Source: Bacteroidales bacterium
GTDB taxonomy: Bacteria > Bacteroidota > Bacteroidia > Bacteroidales > VadinHA17
Length of the DNA: 7,141 nt
Direction: 5' to 3'
Assembly: GCA_017882245.1 (NCBI GenBank)
Contig: JADGPV010000140.1
Location: 1 to 7,141 of the forward strand
Shown here: positions 1 to 6,730 of the stretch, one piece after another
How positions within the stretch are numbered: position 1 is the stretch's first letter
Layout: every line of letters begins with the position of its first letter
Notes under the pieces: model-generated
The model's database searches: none
What the model was told of the DNA's origin: nothing
The model's input: only the letters and a program-made list of their open reading frames with translations
Translations under genes and position numbers: made by a program

Positions 1-402
1 ATCCACAATGGTGAACGGCACATGAAGCATGCGTGCAATGGTCCGTGCAAGGAGGGTTTTGCCGGTACCTGTCTCGCCGACAAGTAATATATTCGACTTT
101 TCAATCTCGACATCATCACCGTCAGGTCTCTGCATCAACCTCTTATAGTGATTGTATACAGCTACTGCGAGTGTTTTTTTTGCCCGTTCCTGACCTATGA
201 CGTACTGGTCAAGGAATTCCTTTATCTCTTCCGGCTTACGGAGCTTGATGCTGTCGAGGCTAAAGTTTGATTTATTGCCGAGCTCCTCAACCATAATGTT
301 GTGGGCCTGCTCGATGCAATGGTCACAGATGTGGCCTTCAAGACCTGCTATAAGCAGGTTTGCCTCTTTCTTCGTCCGTCCGCAGAATGAGCACTTATCC
401 AT
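1..402 (-). CDS. clpX: ClpX, ATPase subunit of ClpXP protease (5' part; gene continues beyond the left edge)
   Basis: ClpX is the AAA+ unfoldase that recognises tagged or native substrates, unfolds them with ATP and feeds them into the ClpP chamber in the cytoplasm. Only the first 134 residues are present. Seen: an N-terminal C4 zinc-binding domain with Cys4, Cys7, Cys26 and Cys29 (CSFC ... CDHC), the conserved IKEFLDQYVIGQERAKK segment at about 60-76, and a Walker A loop GETGTGKT at 109-116 with Lys115. The window ends at VPFTIVD, before Walker B, the pore loops and the sensor motifs. Family length is about 410-420 residues, so roughly a third is visible. The start is placed at the ATG giving MDKCSFC. 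It overlaps the clpP stop by 8 bp and has no Shine-Dalgarno sequence, so translation is probably coupled to clpP. The Glu in the P-loop, where many homologues have Pro, is a tolerated variable position. Confidence 0.97.
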   Translation of the reverse strand, partial: MDKCSFCGRTKKEANLLIAGLEGHICDHCIEQAHNIMVEELGNKSNFSLDSIKLRKPEEIKEFLDQYVIGQERAKKTLAVAVYNHYKRLMQRPDGDDVEIEKSNILLVGETGTGKTLLARTIARMLHVPFTIVD

Positions 403-1090
403 CTGTGCGGCTAGTCTTTTTTGCTCTTATAAGGACTTCGTCGATCATTCCGTATTCCTTAGCTTCAGCGGCAGTCATCCAGTAATCGCGGTCGGAATCC
501 TTCTCCACCTTTTCAACAGGAACACCGGTATGCAGTGAGAGTATCTCGTAAAGCTCTTTCTTAAGCTTGATTATTTCCTTGACAACAATTTCTATATCAG
601 CAGCCGGGCCTTCTGCACCTCCCATAGGCTGATGTATCATTATGCGGGAATGCTTCAGCGCAGATCTTTTGCCTTTGGTACCTGCAGTGAGCAGGACAGC
701 ACCCATCGAAGCAGCCATACCTGTGCATATGGTAGCCACATCGGCAGATATATACTGCATTGTGTCATAGATGCCAAGTCCTGCACTGACTGAACCACCG
801 GGAGAGTTCAGGTAGATCTGAATATCTTTTCCGGGATCTGACGAATCAAGATAAAGAAGCTGTGCCTGAATAATATTGGCTACATAGTCATCTATGGGCA
901 GGCCCAGGAATATTATCCGGTCCATCATCAGGCGCGAAAAGACATCCATTGAGGCTACATTGAGTTGACGCTCCTCAATGATCGTCGGTGAGATATAGCT
1001 GTCACTTGCTGAAATGTAACGCTGCATTGTCAAGCTACTGATGCCAAAACGATCAGCAGCATATTTTCCGAAATCTTTGATATCTGACAT
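395..1090 (-). CDS. clpP: ClpP, ATP-dependent Clp protease proteolytic subunit
   Basis: Serine peptidase (family S14) that forms the barrel-shaped proteolytic core of ClpXP and degrades unfolded or tagged cytoplasmic proteins. The 231-residue product carries the full triad: Ser128 in GMAASMG, His153 in IMIHQPMGG and Asp202 in DSDRDYWM. The Ser-His spacing of 25 and His-Asp spacing of 49 match E. coli ClpP. The NSPGGS oxyanion and strand region is at 95-100. The N-terminus is about 20-30 residues longer than the mature E. coli subunit; the segment before EERQLNV may be a propeptide or a clade-specific extension. No in-frame alternative start is clearly better supported. The gene sits 53 bp downstream of tig and overlaps clpX by the 8 bases ATGGATAA, the classic tig-clpP-clpX order. 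A TAnnTTTG box in the tig-clpP gap suggests it can also be transcribed without tig. Confidence 0.97.
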   Translation of the reverse strand: MSDIKDFGKYAADRFGISSLTMQRYISASDSYISPTIIEERQLNVASMDVFSRLMMDRIIFLGLPIDDYVANIIQAQLLYLDSSDPGKDIQIYLNSPGGSVSAGLGIYDTMQYISADVATICTGMAASMGAVLLTAGTKGKRSALKHSRIMIHQPMGGAEGPAADIEIVVKEIIKLKKELYEILSLHTGVPVEKVEKDSDRDYWMTAAEAKEYGMIDEVLIRAKKTSRTDG

Positions 1091-1113
1091 GGCTAATTGC
1101 TTTGATTGGATGT

Positions 1114-1121
1114 CAAAGATA
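1114..1121 (-). promoter_or_regulatory. Candidate -7 promoter box upstream of clpP
   Basis: On the minus strand this reads TATCTTTG, a perfect match to the Bacteroidota -7 consensus TAnnTTTG, about 23 nt upstream of the clpP ATG in the tig-clpP gap. No TTTG or TTG is seen at the usual 17-23 nt upstream, so only half of the bipartite promoter is supported. It could allow clpPX expression independent of tig. A chance match in AT-rich DNA is possible. Confidence 0.4.
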
Positions 1122-1143
1122 CAAAATTCTAAATATTCAGGTG

Positions 1144-2475
1144 TTACTTTTTCTCAAAGAGCTTGTTGAACTCTTCTATAGAGACTGTTTTATCATCTAC
1201 TTTCAGAGCTTCGATAATGATGTTCAGCACCCTGGTGTCAAGCACTTTTTCAGCGATGCGGTGAGAATCATCCTCCTTTTTAAGCATATCCTGCGCAAAA
1301 GAGGTTACCTGCTCATCGGTAGCATAATAAAGGCCGTATTGTGTAAACTGAGCTTTTGTGAAGGCTTTTGCTTCAGCCAGGATCTCTTCATCGGTAATCT
1401 TGACGTCATTCTCCCTGGCTATCTTGTTTTTTATTAGTTGCCAGCGCAGATCATCTCGGAAATGGTCATATTCCTTCTCAATCTCCTCTGAAGTGGTTTT
1501 TTCGTTCGCTTTTAACAGCCATCTTTTAAGGAACTCGTCAGGCAGGTCGAACGGTGTCTTCTTAAGAACTGTATCACGCGCATCCGTCCTGAGTTTATAG
1601 TCGGTCTCACGGCCGAAATACTCTTTGATTTCATCTACCACTTTTGCTTCGAATTCTTCAGGTGAGTTTACTGCATTCTCGCCGTAGACTTTATCCCACA
1701 GAGCCTTGTCATTATCTGCAGGGACAAACCTTGACACCTCTCTGACGGTGATCATATAAATACCGCTGAAATCCTTGACCTCGTCCTTCTGTTTATGTAA
1801 CAGTCCGGCTATCTCATAGTCGTTCGGGAAAGCTTTACGGATGTCAAATGTTACGGTATCGCCTGCCTTTTTGCCGATGAATTCCTTTTTTATATTTTCG
1901 TCCTTGACTATATCAACTGACAGTGTAGCGTCTTCGTTTGTAATCGTACCGTCTTCTGAAGCTATTGTACCTTTCAGCAGGTCCTTTTCTTCCGATTTTT
2001 CCGCAACAATGAACTGTCCGTGTCTGCGTGTGTAGTTGTCAACGTAGTCGGCTATCATTTTTGCATCAGGTTCTATCTGGTAGCGTGTAAGCTTCTGCTT
2101 TTTCGAGAGGGCAAGTTCGAATTCAGGGGCAAGACCAAGCTCGAAGGTGAAATTAAACTCATCAGATTTCGCGGGATCGAAAGAGTGTTCATCATTTTTA
2201 GGCATCGGGTCGCCGAGGATGTCTATCTTTTCGTTCTTGATGAAATCCGAAAGACTTTCGGAGACAATCTTGTTTATCTCATCGATGAGGACAGAAGCGC
2301 CATAGAGCTTTTTTATCATCTGGGAGGGAACATGGCCGGGCCGGAAGCCCTTTATATTTGCGCTCCTTTTATATTCTTTAAGCTTATTTTCAACTTTCTC
2401 TTCGTAGTCGGCTTTTACGATATTGATCCTGACGTTTGCATTCAGTACGTCAATGTTTTCTCTGGTAATATTCAT
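1144..2475 (-). CDS. tig: Trigger factor, ribosome-associated chaperone
   Basis: Trigger factor docks at the ribosomal exit tunnel and shields nascent chains. The 443-residue product has the N-terminal ribosome-binding domain with signature GFRPGHVP at 43-50 (Phe44-Arg45 at the same positions as in E. coli, His48 where Lys is common), followed by KKLYG at 55-59. FELGLAPEFEL (111-121) leads to the middle domain, and a helical C-terminal chaperone domain runs from about 255 to the end. The middle (PPIase) domain keeps GDTVTF at 205-210 but lacks recognisable FKBP catalytic motifs, so isomerase activity is doubtful. The start is the ATG giving MNITREN. The frame stays open 18 codons upstream, but that stretch is tRNA sequence and is rejected. 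Only 15 nt separate the tRNA-Leu 3' end from this start, so the mRNA 5' end is probably set by tRNA processing or the two share a promoter. clpP follows. Confidence 0.95.
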   Translation of the reverse strand: MNITRENIDVLNANVRINIVKADYEEKVENKLKEYKRSANIKGFRPGHVPSQMIKKLYGASVLIDEINKIVSESLSDFIKNEKIDILGDPMPKNDEHSFDPAKSDEFNFTFELGLAPEFELALSKKQKLTRYQIEPDAKMIADYVDNYTRRHGQFIVAEKSEEKDLLKGTIASEDGTITNEDATLSVDIVKDENIKKEFIGKKAGDTVTFDIRKAFPNDYEIAGLLHKQKDEVKDFSGIYMITVREVSRFVPADNDKALWDKVYGENAVNSPEEFEAKVVDEIKEYFGRETDYKLRTDARDTVLKKTPFDLPDEFLKRWLLKANEKTTSEEIEKEYDHFRDDLRWQLIKNKIARENDVKITDEEILAEAKAFTKAQFTQYGLYYATDEQVTSFAQDMLKKEDDSHRIAEKVLDTRVLNIIIEALKVDDKTVSIEEFNKLFEKK

Positions 2476-2490
2476 TGATATTATATTTAG

Positions 2491-2572
2491 TGCGGATGAA
2501 GGGACTCGAACCCCCACGCCCTGAGGCACAAGATCCTAAGTCTTGCTCGGCTACCAATTACGACACATCCGC
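2491..2572 (-). tRNA. tRNA-Leu, anticodon UAG
   Basis: The minus strand folds as an 82-nt class II tRNA. The acceptor stem is GCGGATG/CATCCGC with discriminator A at 2491. The D-arm region contains AATTGGTAG. The anticodon stem CAAGA/TCTTG closes the loop CTTAGGA, placing anticodon TAG at 2536-2538. A long variable arm (TGCCTCAGGGCG region) typical of leucine tRNAs follows, then a T arm with GGTTCGAGTCC. It should read CUA and other CUN codons. No CCA is encoded: the base after the discriminator is C and then TAAAT, usual for Bacteroidota, so CCA is added by nucleotidyltransferase. A promoter-like element lies just upstream and tig begins 15 nt downstream. Confidence 0.96.
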
Positions 2573-2583
2573 AAAATCCGGCG

Positions 2584-2613
2584 CAAAATTAGCAAATAAT
2601 ATGAAGTTACAAA
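2584..2613 (-). promoter_or_regulatory. Candidate promoter of tRNA-Leu (and probably tig)
   Basis: Read on the minus strand, TTTG (2613-2610) is followed after 18 nt by TAATTTTG (2591-2584). This matches the bipartite Bacteroidota pattern TTTG / TAnnTTTG with accepted spacing. The -7 box ends 11 nt before the first tRNA base, a fitting distance for a short 5' leader. Because tig starts 15 nt after the tRNA with no room for another promoter, this element may drive tRNA-tig and perhaps clpPX. Confidence 0.6.
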
Positions 2614-2627
2614 AGAAGATTTGTAAA

Positions 2628-3353
2628 TTACATCCTGAGTTCGAAGTTCTTACCGAGGTAAAGGTTTCTTGACTCCTCATCTTCAGCCAGCTGGGTTGAG
2701 GTGCCCTGTTTGAGTATCCTGCCCTCGAAGAGAAGATAGGCACGGTCAGTGATTGATAAGGTCTCGTGCACGTTATGATCGGTGATGAGGATACCTATAT
2801 TCTTGTCTTTCAGGTGTGACACGATTGACTGTATATCTTCCACAGCGATAGGGTCAACACCGGCAAAGGGTTCGTCAAGGAGGATGAAATTAGGTTTAAG
2901 GGAAAGTGCGCGGGCTATTTCCGTACGGCGGCGTTCACCTCCGGATAGCTGTGTGCCCAGGCTCTTGCGTATGCGGGTGAGACCGAACTCCGCAAGAAGT
3001 AATTCGAGGCGCTCCTGGCGCTCCTCTTTGCTCATATCAGAGAGTTCCATTACAGCCTTGAGGTTATCTTCCACGCTCAGTTTCCTGAATACCGAAGCCT
3101 CCTGTGCCAGATACCCGATGCCCATGCGCGAGCGACGATACATTGGTAAGCCGGTGATATCGGTATCATCAAGGAATATCTGTCCCTGGTTCGGTCTAAT
3201 AAGACCCACAATCATATAGAACGTGGTAGTTTTACCTGCACCGTTGGGGCCAAGCAATCCGACAATTTCCCCCTGTTCGACCTCAACAGAGACCTCATTC
3301 ACGACAGTCCGCGTCTTATATTTCTTGATAAGGTCTTTGGTATACAGTTTCAT
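2628..3353 (-). CDS. lptB: LptB, ATPase of the LPS transport system
   Basis: Cytoplasmic ABC ATPase that, with the LptF/LptG membrane pair, extracts lipopolysaccharide from the inner membrane and powers its passage through LptC, LptA and LptDE. The product is 241 residues, the same as E. coli LptB. Motifs in order: Walker A GPNGAGKT (35-42, Lys41), Q-loop Gln84 in YLAQEASVF, signature LSGGE (136-140), Walker B ILLDEP with catalytic Glu161, D-loop FAGVDP (163-168), and switch His193 in TDHNVHE. ITDHNVHETL and the start MKLYTKDLIKKY distinguish LptB from other ABC ATPases such as LivF/LivG. The frame is open 28 codons upstream, but that lies within tatC and looks unlike LptB, so the ATG at 3353 is chosen. 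It starts 4 nt after the tatC stop without a Shine-Dalgarno sequence, suggesting co-transcription and coupling. No other lpt gene is in the window. Confidence 0.95.
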   Translation of the reverse strand: MKLYTKDLIKKYKTRTVVNEVSVEVEQGEIVGLLGPNGAGKTTTFYMIVGLIRPNQGQIFLDDTDITGLPMYRRSRMGIGYLAQEASVFRKLSVEDNLKAVMELSDMSKEERQERLELLLAEFGLTRIRKSLGTQLSGGERRRTEIARALSLKPNFILLDEPFAGVDPIAVEDIQSIVSHLKDKNIGILITDHNVHETLSITDRAYLLFEGRILKQGTSTQLAEDEESRNLYLGKNFELRM

Positions 3354-3357
3354 GCTT

Positions 3358-4224
3358 TTATTTTTTTCCGGCAGTATCAGCCTCGGCATCGGCGGCCGCG
3401 TCATCCAGCTCACGCTTTTTAACCACCCTTGCTGCAATAAAGATACTCACTTCATATAACAAGATCAACGGTATCGACACAAGGGTCTGGCTGAAGACGT
3501 CAGGAGGGGTTATGATTGCTGCGATGATAAGAACGACTACTATTGCATGCCTCCGGTACTTACGCATGAATTCAGGAGTTATAACACCGATCCTGGCAAG
3601 GAAGAAGACGACAATAGGAAGTTCAAAGGTGACACCGGCAGAGAGTGCCACAGAAGTGACAGAACCTATATATGAGGTTATGTTTATCTGGTTGTGCACA
3701 ATTTCACTGACACGGTAAGTTGCCAGGAAGTTGATTGAGAGAGGCGAAATAATATAATAGCCAAACAGGATTCCTGTAAGGAATAACAATGAAGCTGCGG
3801 TGACAGCTCCGCGGGCATATTTACGTTCCTTTTCATATAAGGCCGGCCGGAAAAAAGACCAGAACTCCCAGAAGATATAAGGAAATGCTAAGACGACGCC
3901 TGCTATCAAAGAAATATTAATATGCGTGGTGAACTGACCTGACATTTTTATACTTATCAGATCAAGGGGCTCCTGGTTTATGCAAAGTGCCGGTGTATTG
4001 ACAACATCAGCCAGGCGGCAGAGCAGCCTGTTGGTAATGAAATCAGGGCTTTTGGGAGCGAGAATGATATGGTTGAAAATAAAGTCTTTGAGAATAAAAG
4101 CAACGACAGCGCCCACTGCAACGGCAACAATAGATCTGATGATATGCCATCTCAACTCTTCAAGATGCTGAAGAAAAGTCATCTCACCCTCCTTGTTACC
4201 TTTTTTACTCTTACCGACAGCCAT
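3358..4224 (-). CDS. tatC: TatC, Sec-independent twin-arginine translocase subunit
   Basis: Polytopic inner-membrane receptor of the Tat system, which recognises RR signal peptides and exports folded proteins. The 288-residue protein begins with a basic cytoplasmic N-terminus, then MTFLQHLEELR (15-25), the TatC hallmark. Six hydrophobic segments lie at about 28-46, 101-124, 138-160, 186-209, 225-240 and 243-266. Conserved sites visible: FPYIFWEFWSFFRPALYEKE around 114-133, Glu201 in FELP (E. coli Glu170), and Asp242 in TPPDVFSQ (E. coli Asp211). The first periplasmic loop (about 55-100) holds Cys69 and Cys81, a possible disulfide. The C-terminus is a charged, Ala/Asp-rich tail. No tatA or tatB is adjacent, so they must be elsewhere. 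It is first in a minus-strand unit with lptB 4 nt downstream. The start is the ATG giving MAVGKSKK, about ten residues before the conserved motif; no Shine-Dalgarno sequence is seen. Confidence 0.96.
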   Translation of the reverse strand: MAVGKSKKGNKEGEMTFLQHLEELRWHIIRSIVAVAVGAVVAFILKDFIFNHIILAPKSPDFITNRLLCRLADVVNTPALCINQEPLDLISIKMSGQFTTHINISLIAGVVLAFPYIFWEFWSFFRPALYEKERKYARGAVTAASLLFLTGILFGYYIISPLSINFLATYRVSEIVHNQINITSYIGSVTSVALSAGVTFELPIVVFFLARIGVITPEFMRKYRRHAIVVVLIIAAIITPPDVFSQTLVSIPLILLYEVSIFIAARVVKKRELDDAAADAEADTAGKK

Positions 4225-4241
4225 CAGTCATGCCGCATTTT

Positions 4242-4273
4242 AAAGCGTGTAAAGATGCTAAATCTTACGCTTT
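4242..4273. repeat. Imperfect inverted repeat in the tatC leader
   Basis: AAAGCGT (4242-4248) pairs perfectly with ACGCTTT (4267-4273). With 3 bulged bases the pairing continues inward through AGAT/ATCT, leaving a loop of about 5 nt (GCTAA). It lies 18-49 nt upstream of the tatC start, in the divergent tatC-recQ spacer. It may be a leader hairpin in tatC mRNA or a dyad operator. There is no T-run on either strand to make it a terminator. Confidence 0.5.
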
Positions 4274-4282
4274 CAAACAATA

Positions 4283-4304
4283 CCCGATACTTAATGTCAT
4301 CGGG
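4283..4304. repeat. Short inverted repeat in the tatC-recQ spacer
   Basis: CCCGAT (4283-4288) and ATCGGG (4299-4304) form a perfect 6-bp dyad separated by 10 nt. The surrounding bases are AT-rich. The half-site spacing of 16 nt centre to centre would suit a dimeric regulator or a small hairpin. Nothing in the sequence decides between these, and chance cannot be excluded. Confidence 0.4.
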
Positions 4305-4332
4305 ATAATAAAAATTTCATTTGATAAAAAGA

Positions 4333-4364
4333 TTTGATTTTTGTTATAAATAATATTAAATTTG
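4333..4364 (+). promoter_or_regulatory. Candidate recQ promoter
   Basis: TTTG at 4333-4336 and TAAATTTG at 4357-4364 are separated by 20 nt, matching the Bacteroidota -33/-7 pattern TTTG / TAnnTTTG. This would give a recQ leader of roughly 75-80 nt. A weaker alternative (TATCTTG near 4399) lies closer to the gene. The matching promoter for the divergent tatC is not clear: the nearest box on that strand has one extra base between TA and TTTG. Confidence 0.55.
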
Positions 4365-4449
4365 ATAGAAGGGTCAAGAAATTTTATTGGGATTTTGTAT
4401 CTTGTTATTTATATAATGTGTTTTAAGTAAGGGGAAGCAGGGAATTGAT

Positions 4450-6627
4450 ATGGTTAATGATAGGTCCATACATGATTATCTGAAACGTTACTTTGGTTTC
4501 GATACTTTCAAGGGCAATCAGGAGGAGATAATAAAGAGCGTTGTCAGTGGTTACGATACTTTTGTCCTTATGCCGACAGGAGGAGGTAAGTCGCTCTGTT
4601 ATCAGCTGCCTGCTGTTATGATGGAAGGCACTGCGATAGTTATTTCTCCTCTTATCGCCTTAATGAAGAACCAGGTTGATGCGATGCGCAATTTCAACAC
4701 CACTGATGATGTTGCGCATTTCCTTAACTCTTCGCTTACGAAGACTGCTATCGCGAAAGTAAAACAAGATGTACTTCAGGGTAATGCCAAGCTCCTGTAT
4801 GTGGCGCCGGAGTCTCTGACCAAGGAAGAGAACATTGATTTTCTGAGGAATATAAAGATCTCATTCTATGCTGTTGATGAAGCTCACTGTATCTCTGAGT
4901 GGGGGCACGACTTCAGGCCCGAGTACCGCAGGATACGTCCTATAATAGATACAATAATCCGGGCACCCATCATTGCTCTCACTGCAACAGCCACTCCAAA
5001 GGTGCAGCATGACATTCTGAAGAACCTCGGCATCAGTGATGCCATGGTTTTCAAATCTTCATTTAACAGGCCTAACCTCTACTATGAGGTGAAGGCCAAG
5101 CAGGATGCCGCAAGGGAGATCATCAAATACATAAAAAATAATCCAGGCAAATCAGGAATAATTTACTGTCTGAGCCGTAAGAAGGTAGAAGAACTGGCTG
5201 AGACGCTAAAGGTGAATGACATTAAGGCACTGGCATATCATGCCGGGATGGATTCGGCGACACGTACTACAAACCAGGACAAGTTCCTGATGGAGGATGC
5301 GGATGTGATCGTGGCCACAATTGCTTTTGGAATGGGCATTGATAAACCGGATGTGAGGTATGTCATACACTATGACATGCCCAAGAGTCTTGAGGGTTAT
5401 TACCAGGAGACAGGCCGTGCAGGCCGTGACGGTGGTGAAGGGCGATGCATAGCATATTACAGCTATGATGACATTGTCAAGCTTGAGAAGTTCATGCAGG
5501 GCAAGCCCATTGCCGAGCAGGAGATAGGCAAGCAGCTGCTGCTCGAGACAGTATCATATGCCGAATCGTCCACATGCCGTCGCAGGATTTTGCTGCACTA
5601 TTTCGGGGAGGAGTATACTCAGGATAACTGTGAGGCTTGTGACAACTGTCTGCATCCCAAGACTCAGTTTGAGGGATCTGAATATGTCGTCAACGTGCTT
5701 GAGACTGTGCTTGCGGTGAAAGAAAAGCATAAAGCTGATCACATTGCTAAAATACTTGCCGGGACACTTAATTCGGCGATCAAGTCGTACAAGCATAACA
5801 AGCTTGAGACCTTTGGCATAGATGAAGAGAAGGATGAGCGTTTCTGGAACATGGTCATAAGGCAGGCGCTGATCAACAAGTTATTGAACAAGGATATAGA
5901 AAACTATGGTCTTCTGGGGCTGACGCCGAAGGGGCATCAGTTCCTTGAGAAACCGGAGAGTTTCCTGCTGAATGAAGACCATGACTATACCGAGTCAGAG
6001 GACGAGGAGGCTTCTTTCGGTGCACGCACGGCGGCAGCAGATGAGGAGCTGCTGAGCATACTGAAGGATCTGAGGAAAAAGATATCAAAGCAGGCGGGCC
6101 AGCCCCCATACAATATCTTTCAGGATCCTTCTCTCGAGGAGATGGCGATACATTATCCGGTAACGCTGGAGGAGCTGCAGAACATAACAGGCATCGGAGC
6201 CGGAAAGGCACAGCGCTACGGCAAGGAGGTGGTGGAGGTGATACAGAACTATGTGGCCGAGAAGGAGATCATCAGGCCGCAGGACATGGTGGTGAAGTCG
6301 GTGGTGAACAAGTCGGGACTGAAGGTCTACATCATACAGAGCATTGACCGCAAGATGCCGTTTGAGGATATTGCGGATGCAAAGGGGATAGAGTATGATG
6401 ATCTGCTCTCGGAGATAGAGGCTATAGTTGGATCAGGGACGAAGCTTAATATAGAGTATTATATTAATACGGTCATTGATGAAGACCGTCAGCAGGATAT
6501 TTATTCATATTTCATGGAAGAGGCTGAGACGGGATCGCTGGAAGAGGCTATCAGGGAGCTGGCGGGTGAGTTCGAGGAGGAGGAGATAAGGCTAGTGCGT
6601 ATCAAGGTGCTGGCGGAGGGGAATTGA
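4450..6627 (+). CDS. recQ: RecQ, ATP-dependent 3'-5' DNA helicase
   Basis: Superfamily 2 helicase acting in recombination, fork repair and unwinding of branched DNA. The 725 residues hold, in order: Q-motif Gln24 in FKGNQEEI; Walker A PTGGGKS (42-48, Lys47); motif Ia SPLIALMKNQV (66-76); DEAH (143-146) running into the aromatic-rich loop HCISEWGHDFRPEY; motif III ALTATAT (176-182); motif V AFGMGIDKPDVR; motif VI QETGRAGRDG (319-328). The zinc-binding cysteines are Cys376, Cys394, Cys397 and Cys400. An RQC winged-helix region covers about 408-510, an acidic linker (ESEDEEAS) follows, HRDC spans about 530-605, and an extra C-terminal domain of about 120 residues ends with an acidic helix. E. 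coli RecQ is about 610 residues; the longer form is common in Bacteroidota. A purine tract AGGGA lies 6 nt before the ATG. TGA is followed at once by a second TGA. Codons become more GC-rich after about 6000, with no break in the protein. Confidence 0.97.
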   Translation: MVNDRSIHDYLKRYFGFDTFKGNQEEIIKSVVSGYDTFVLMPTGGGKSLCYQLPAVMMEGTAIVISPLIALMKNQVDAMRNFNTTDDVAHFLNSSLTKTAIAKVKQDVLQGNAKLLYVAPESLTKEENIDFLRNIKISFYAVDEAHCISEWGHDFRPEYRRIRPIIDTIIRAPIIALTATATPKVQHDILKNLGISDAMVFKSSFNRPNLYYEVKAKQDAAREIIKYIKNNPGKSGIIYCLSRKKVEELAETLKVNDIKALAYHAGMDSATRTTNQDKFLMEDADVIVATIAFGMGIDKPDVRYVIHYDMPKSLEGYYQETGRAGRDGGEGRCIAYYSYDDIVKLEKFMQGKPIAEQEIGKQLLLETVSYAESSTCRRRILLHYFGEEYTQDNCEACDNCLHPKTQFEGSEYVVNVLETVLAVKEKHKADHIAKILAGTLNSAIKSYKHNKLETFGIDEEKDERFWNMVIRQALINKLLNKDIENYGLLGLTPKGHQFLEKPESFLLNEDHDYTESEDEEASFGARTAAADEELLSILKDLRKKISKQAGQPPYNIFQDPSLEEMAIHYPVTLEELQNITGIGAGKAQRYGKEVVEVIQNYVAEKEIIRPQDMVVKSVVNKSGLKVYIIQSIDRKMPFEDIADAKGIEYDDLLSEIEAIVGSGTKLNIEYYINTVIDEDRQQDIYSYFMEEAETGSLEEAIRELAGEFEEEEIRLVRIKVLAEGN

Positions 6628-6628
6628 T

Positions 6629-6668
6629 GAACAAACGAACATTTGAACAATAGAATAAACGAATTTAG
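6629..6668. repeat. Degenerate 8-bp-period tandem repeat after recQ
   Basis: Five consecutive 8-mers each begin with GAA: GAACAAAC, GAACATTT, GAACAATA, GAATAAAC and GAATTTAG. The array starts 2 bases after the recQ stop codon. It is A-rich, has no hairpin potential, and seems non-coding. It could be a decayed simple repeat formed by slippage, or a 3' UTR element. Confidence 0.65.
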
Positions 6669-6701
6669 AAACAGGAATTCATAATGCTGAAAAAAGGTTG
6701 T

Positions 6702-6730
6702 TGCGCATAGCGCATAAGGTATTGTAGAAC
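6702..6730 (+). repeat. Hairpin-tail module, copy 1
   Basis: Perfect 5-bp hairpin TGCGC-ATA-GCGCA (6702-6714), a 3-nt spacer TAA, then the 13-nt tail GGTATTGTAGAAC (6718-6730). It has the same geometry as copy 2, 51 bp downstream. It is intergenic, between recQ and the convergent glycosyltransferase gene. The orientation given is that of the reading described; the transcribed strand is unknown. Confidence 0.75.

Noticed and set aside
2020..2478. 152-codon plus-strand ORF opposite tig
   Set aside because: It lies antisense to clear trigger factor sequence, with no recognisable motif.
2476..2529. 18-codon N-terminal extension of trigger factor (MPQGVGVRVPSSAL...)
   Set aside because: It is a translation of the 3' half of tRNA-Leu; the conserved protein starts at MNITREN.
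2475..2672. 65-codon plus-strand ORF with MKGLEPPRPEAQDP
   Set aside because: It runs antisense through tRNA-Leu and is a well-known type of spurious tRNA translation.
3354..3437. 28-codon upstream extension of lptB
   Set aside because: It lies inside the tatC 3' end in another frame and has no resemblance to LptB N-termini, which begin near MKLYTKDL.
5873..6211. 112-codon minus-strand ORF inside recQ
   Set aside because: Its low-complexity Pro/Ser-rich translation is a shadow of GC-rich, Glu-rich recQ codons; recQ motifs are continuous across it.
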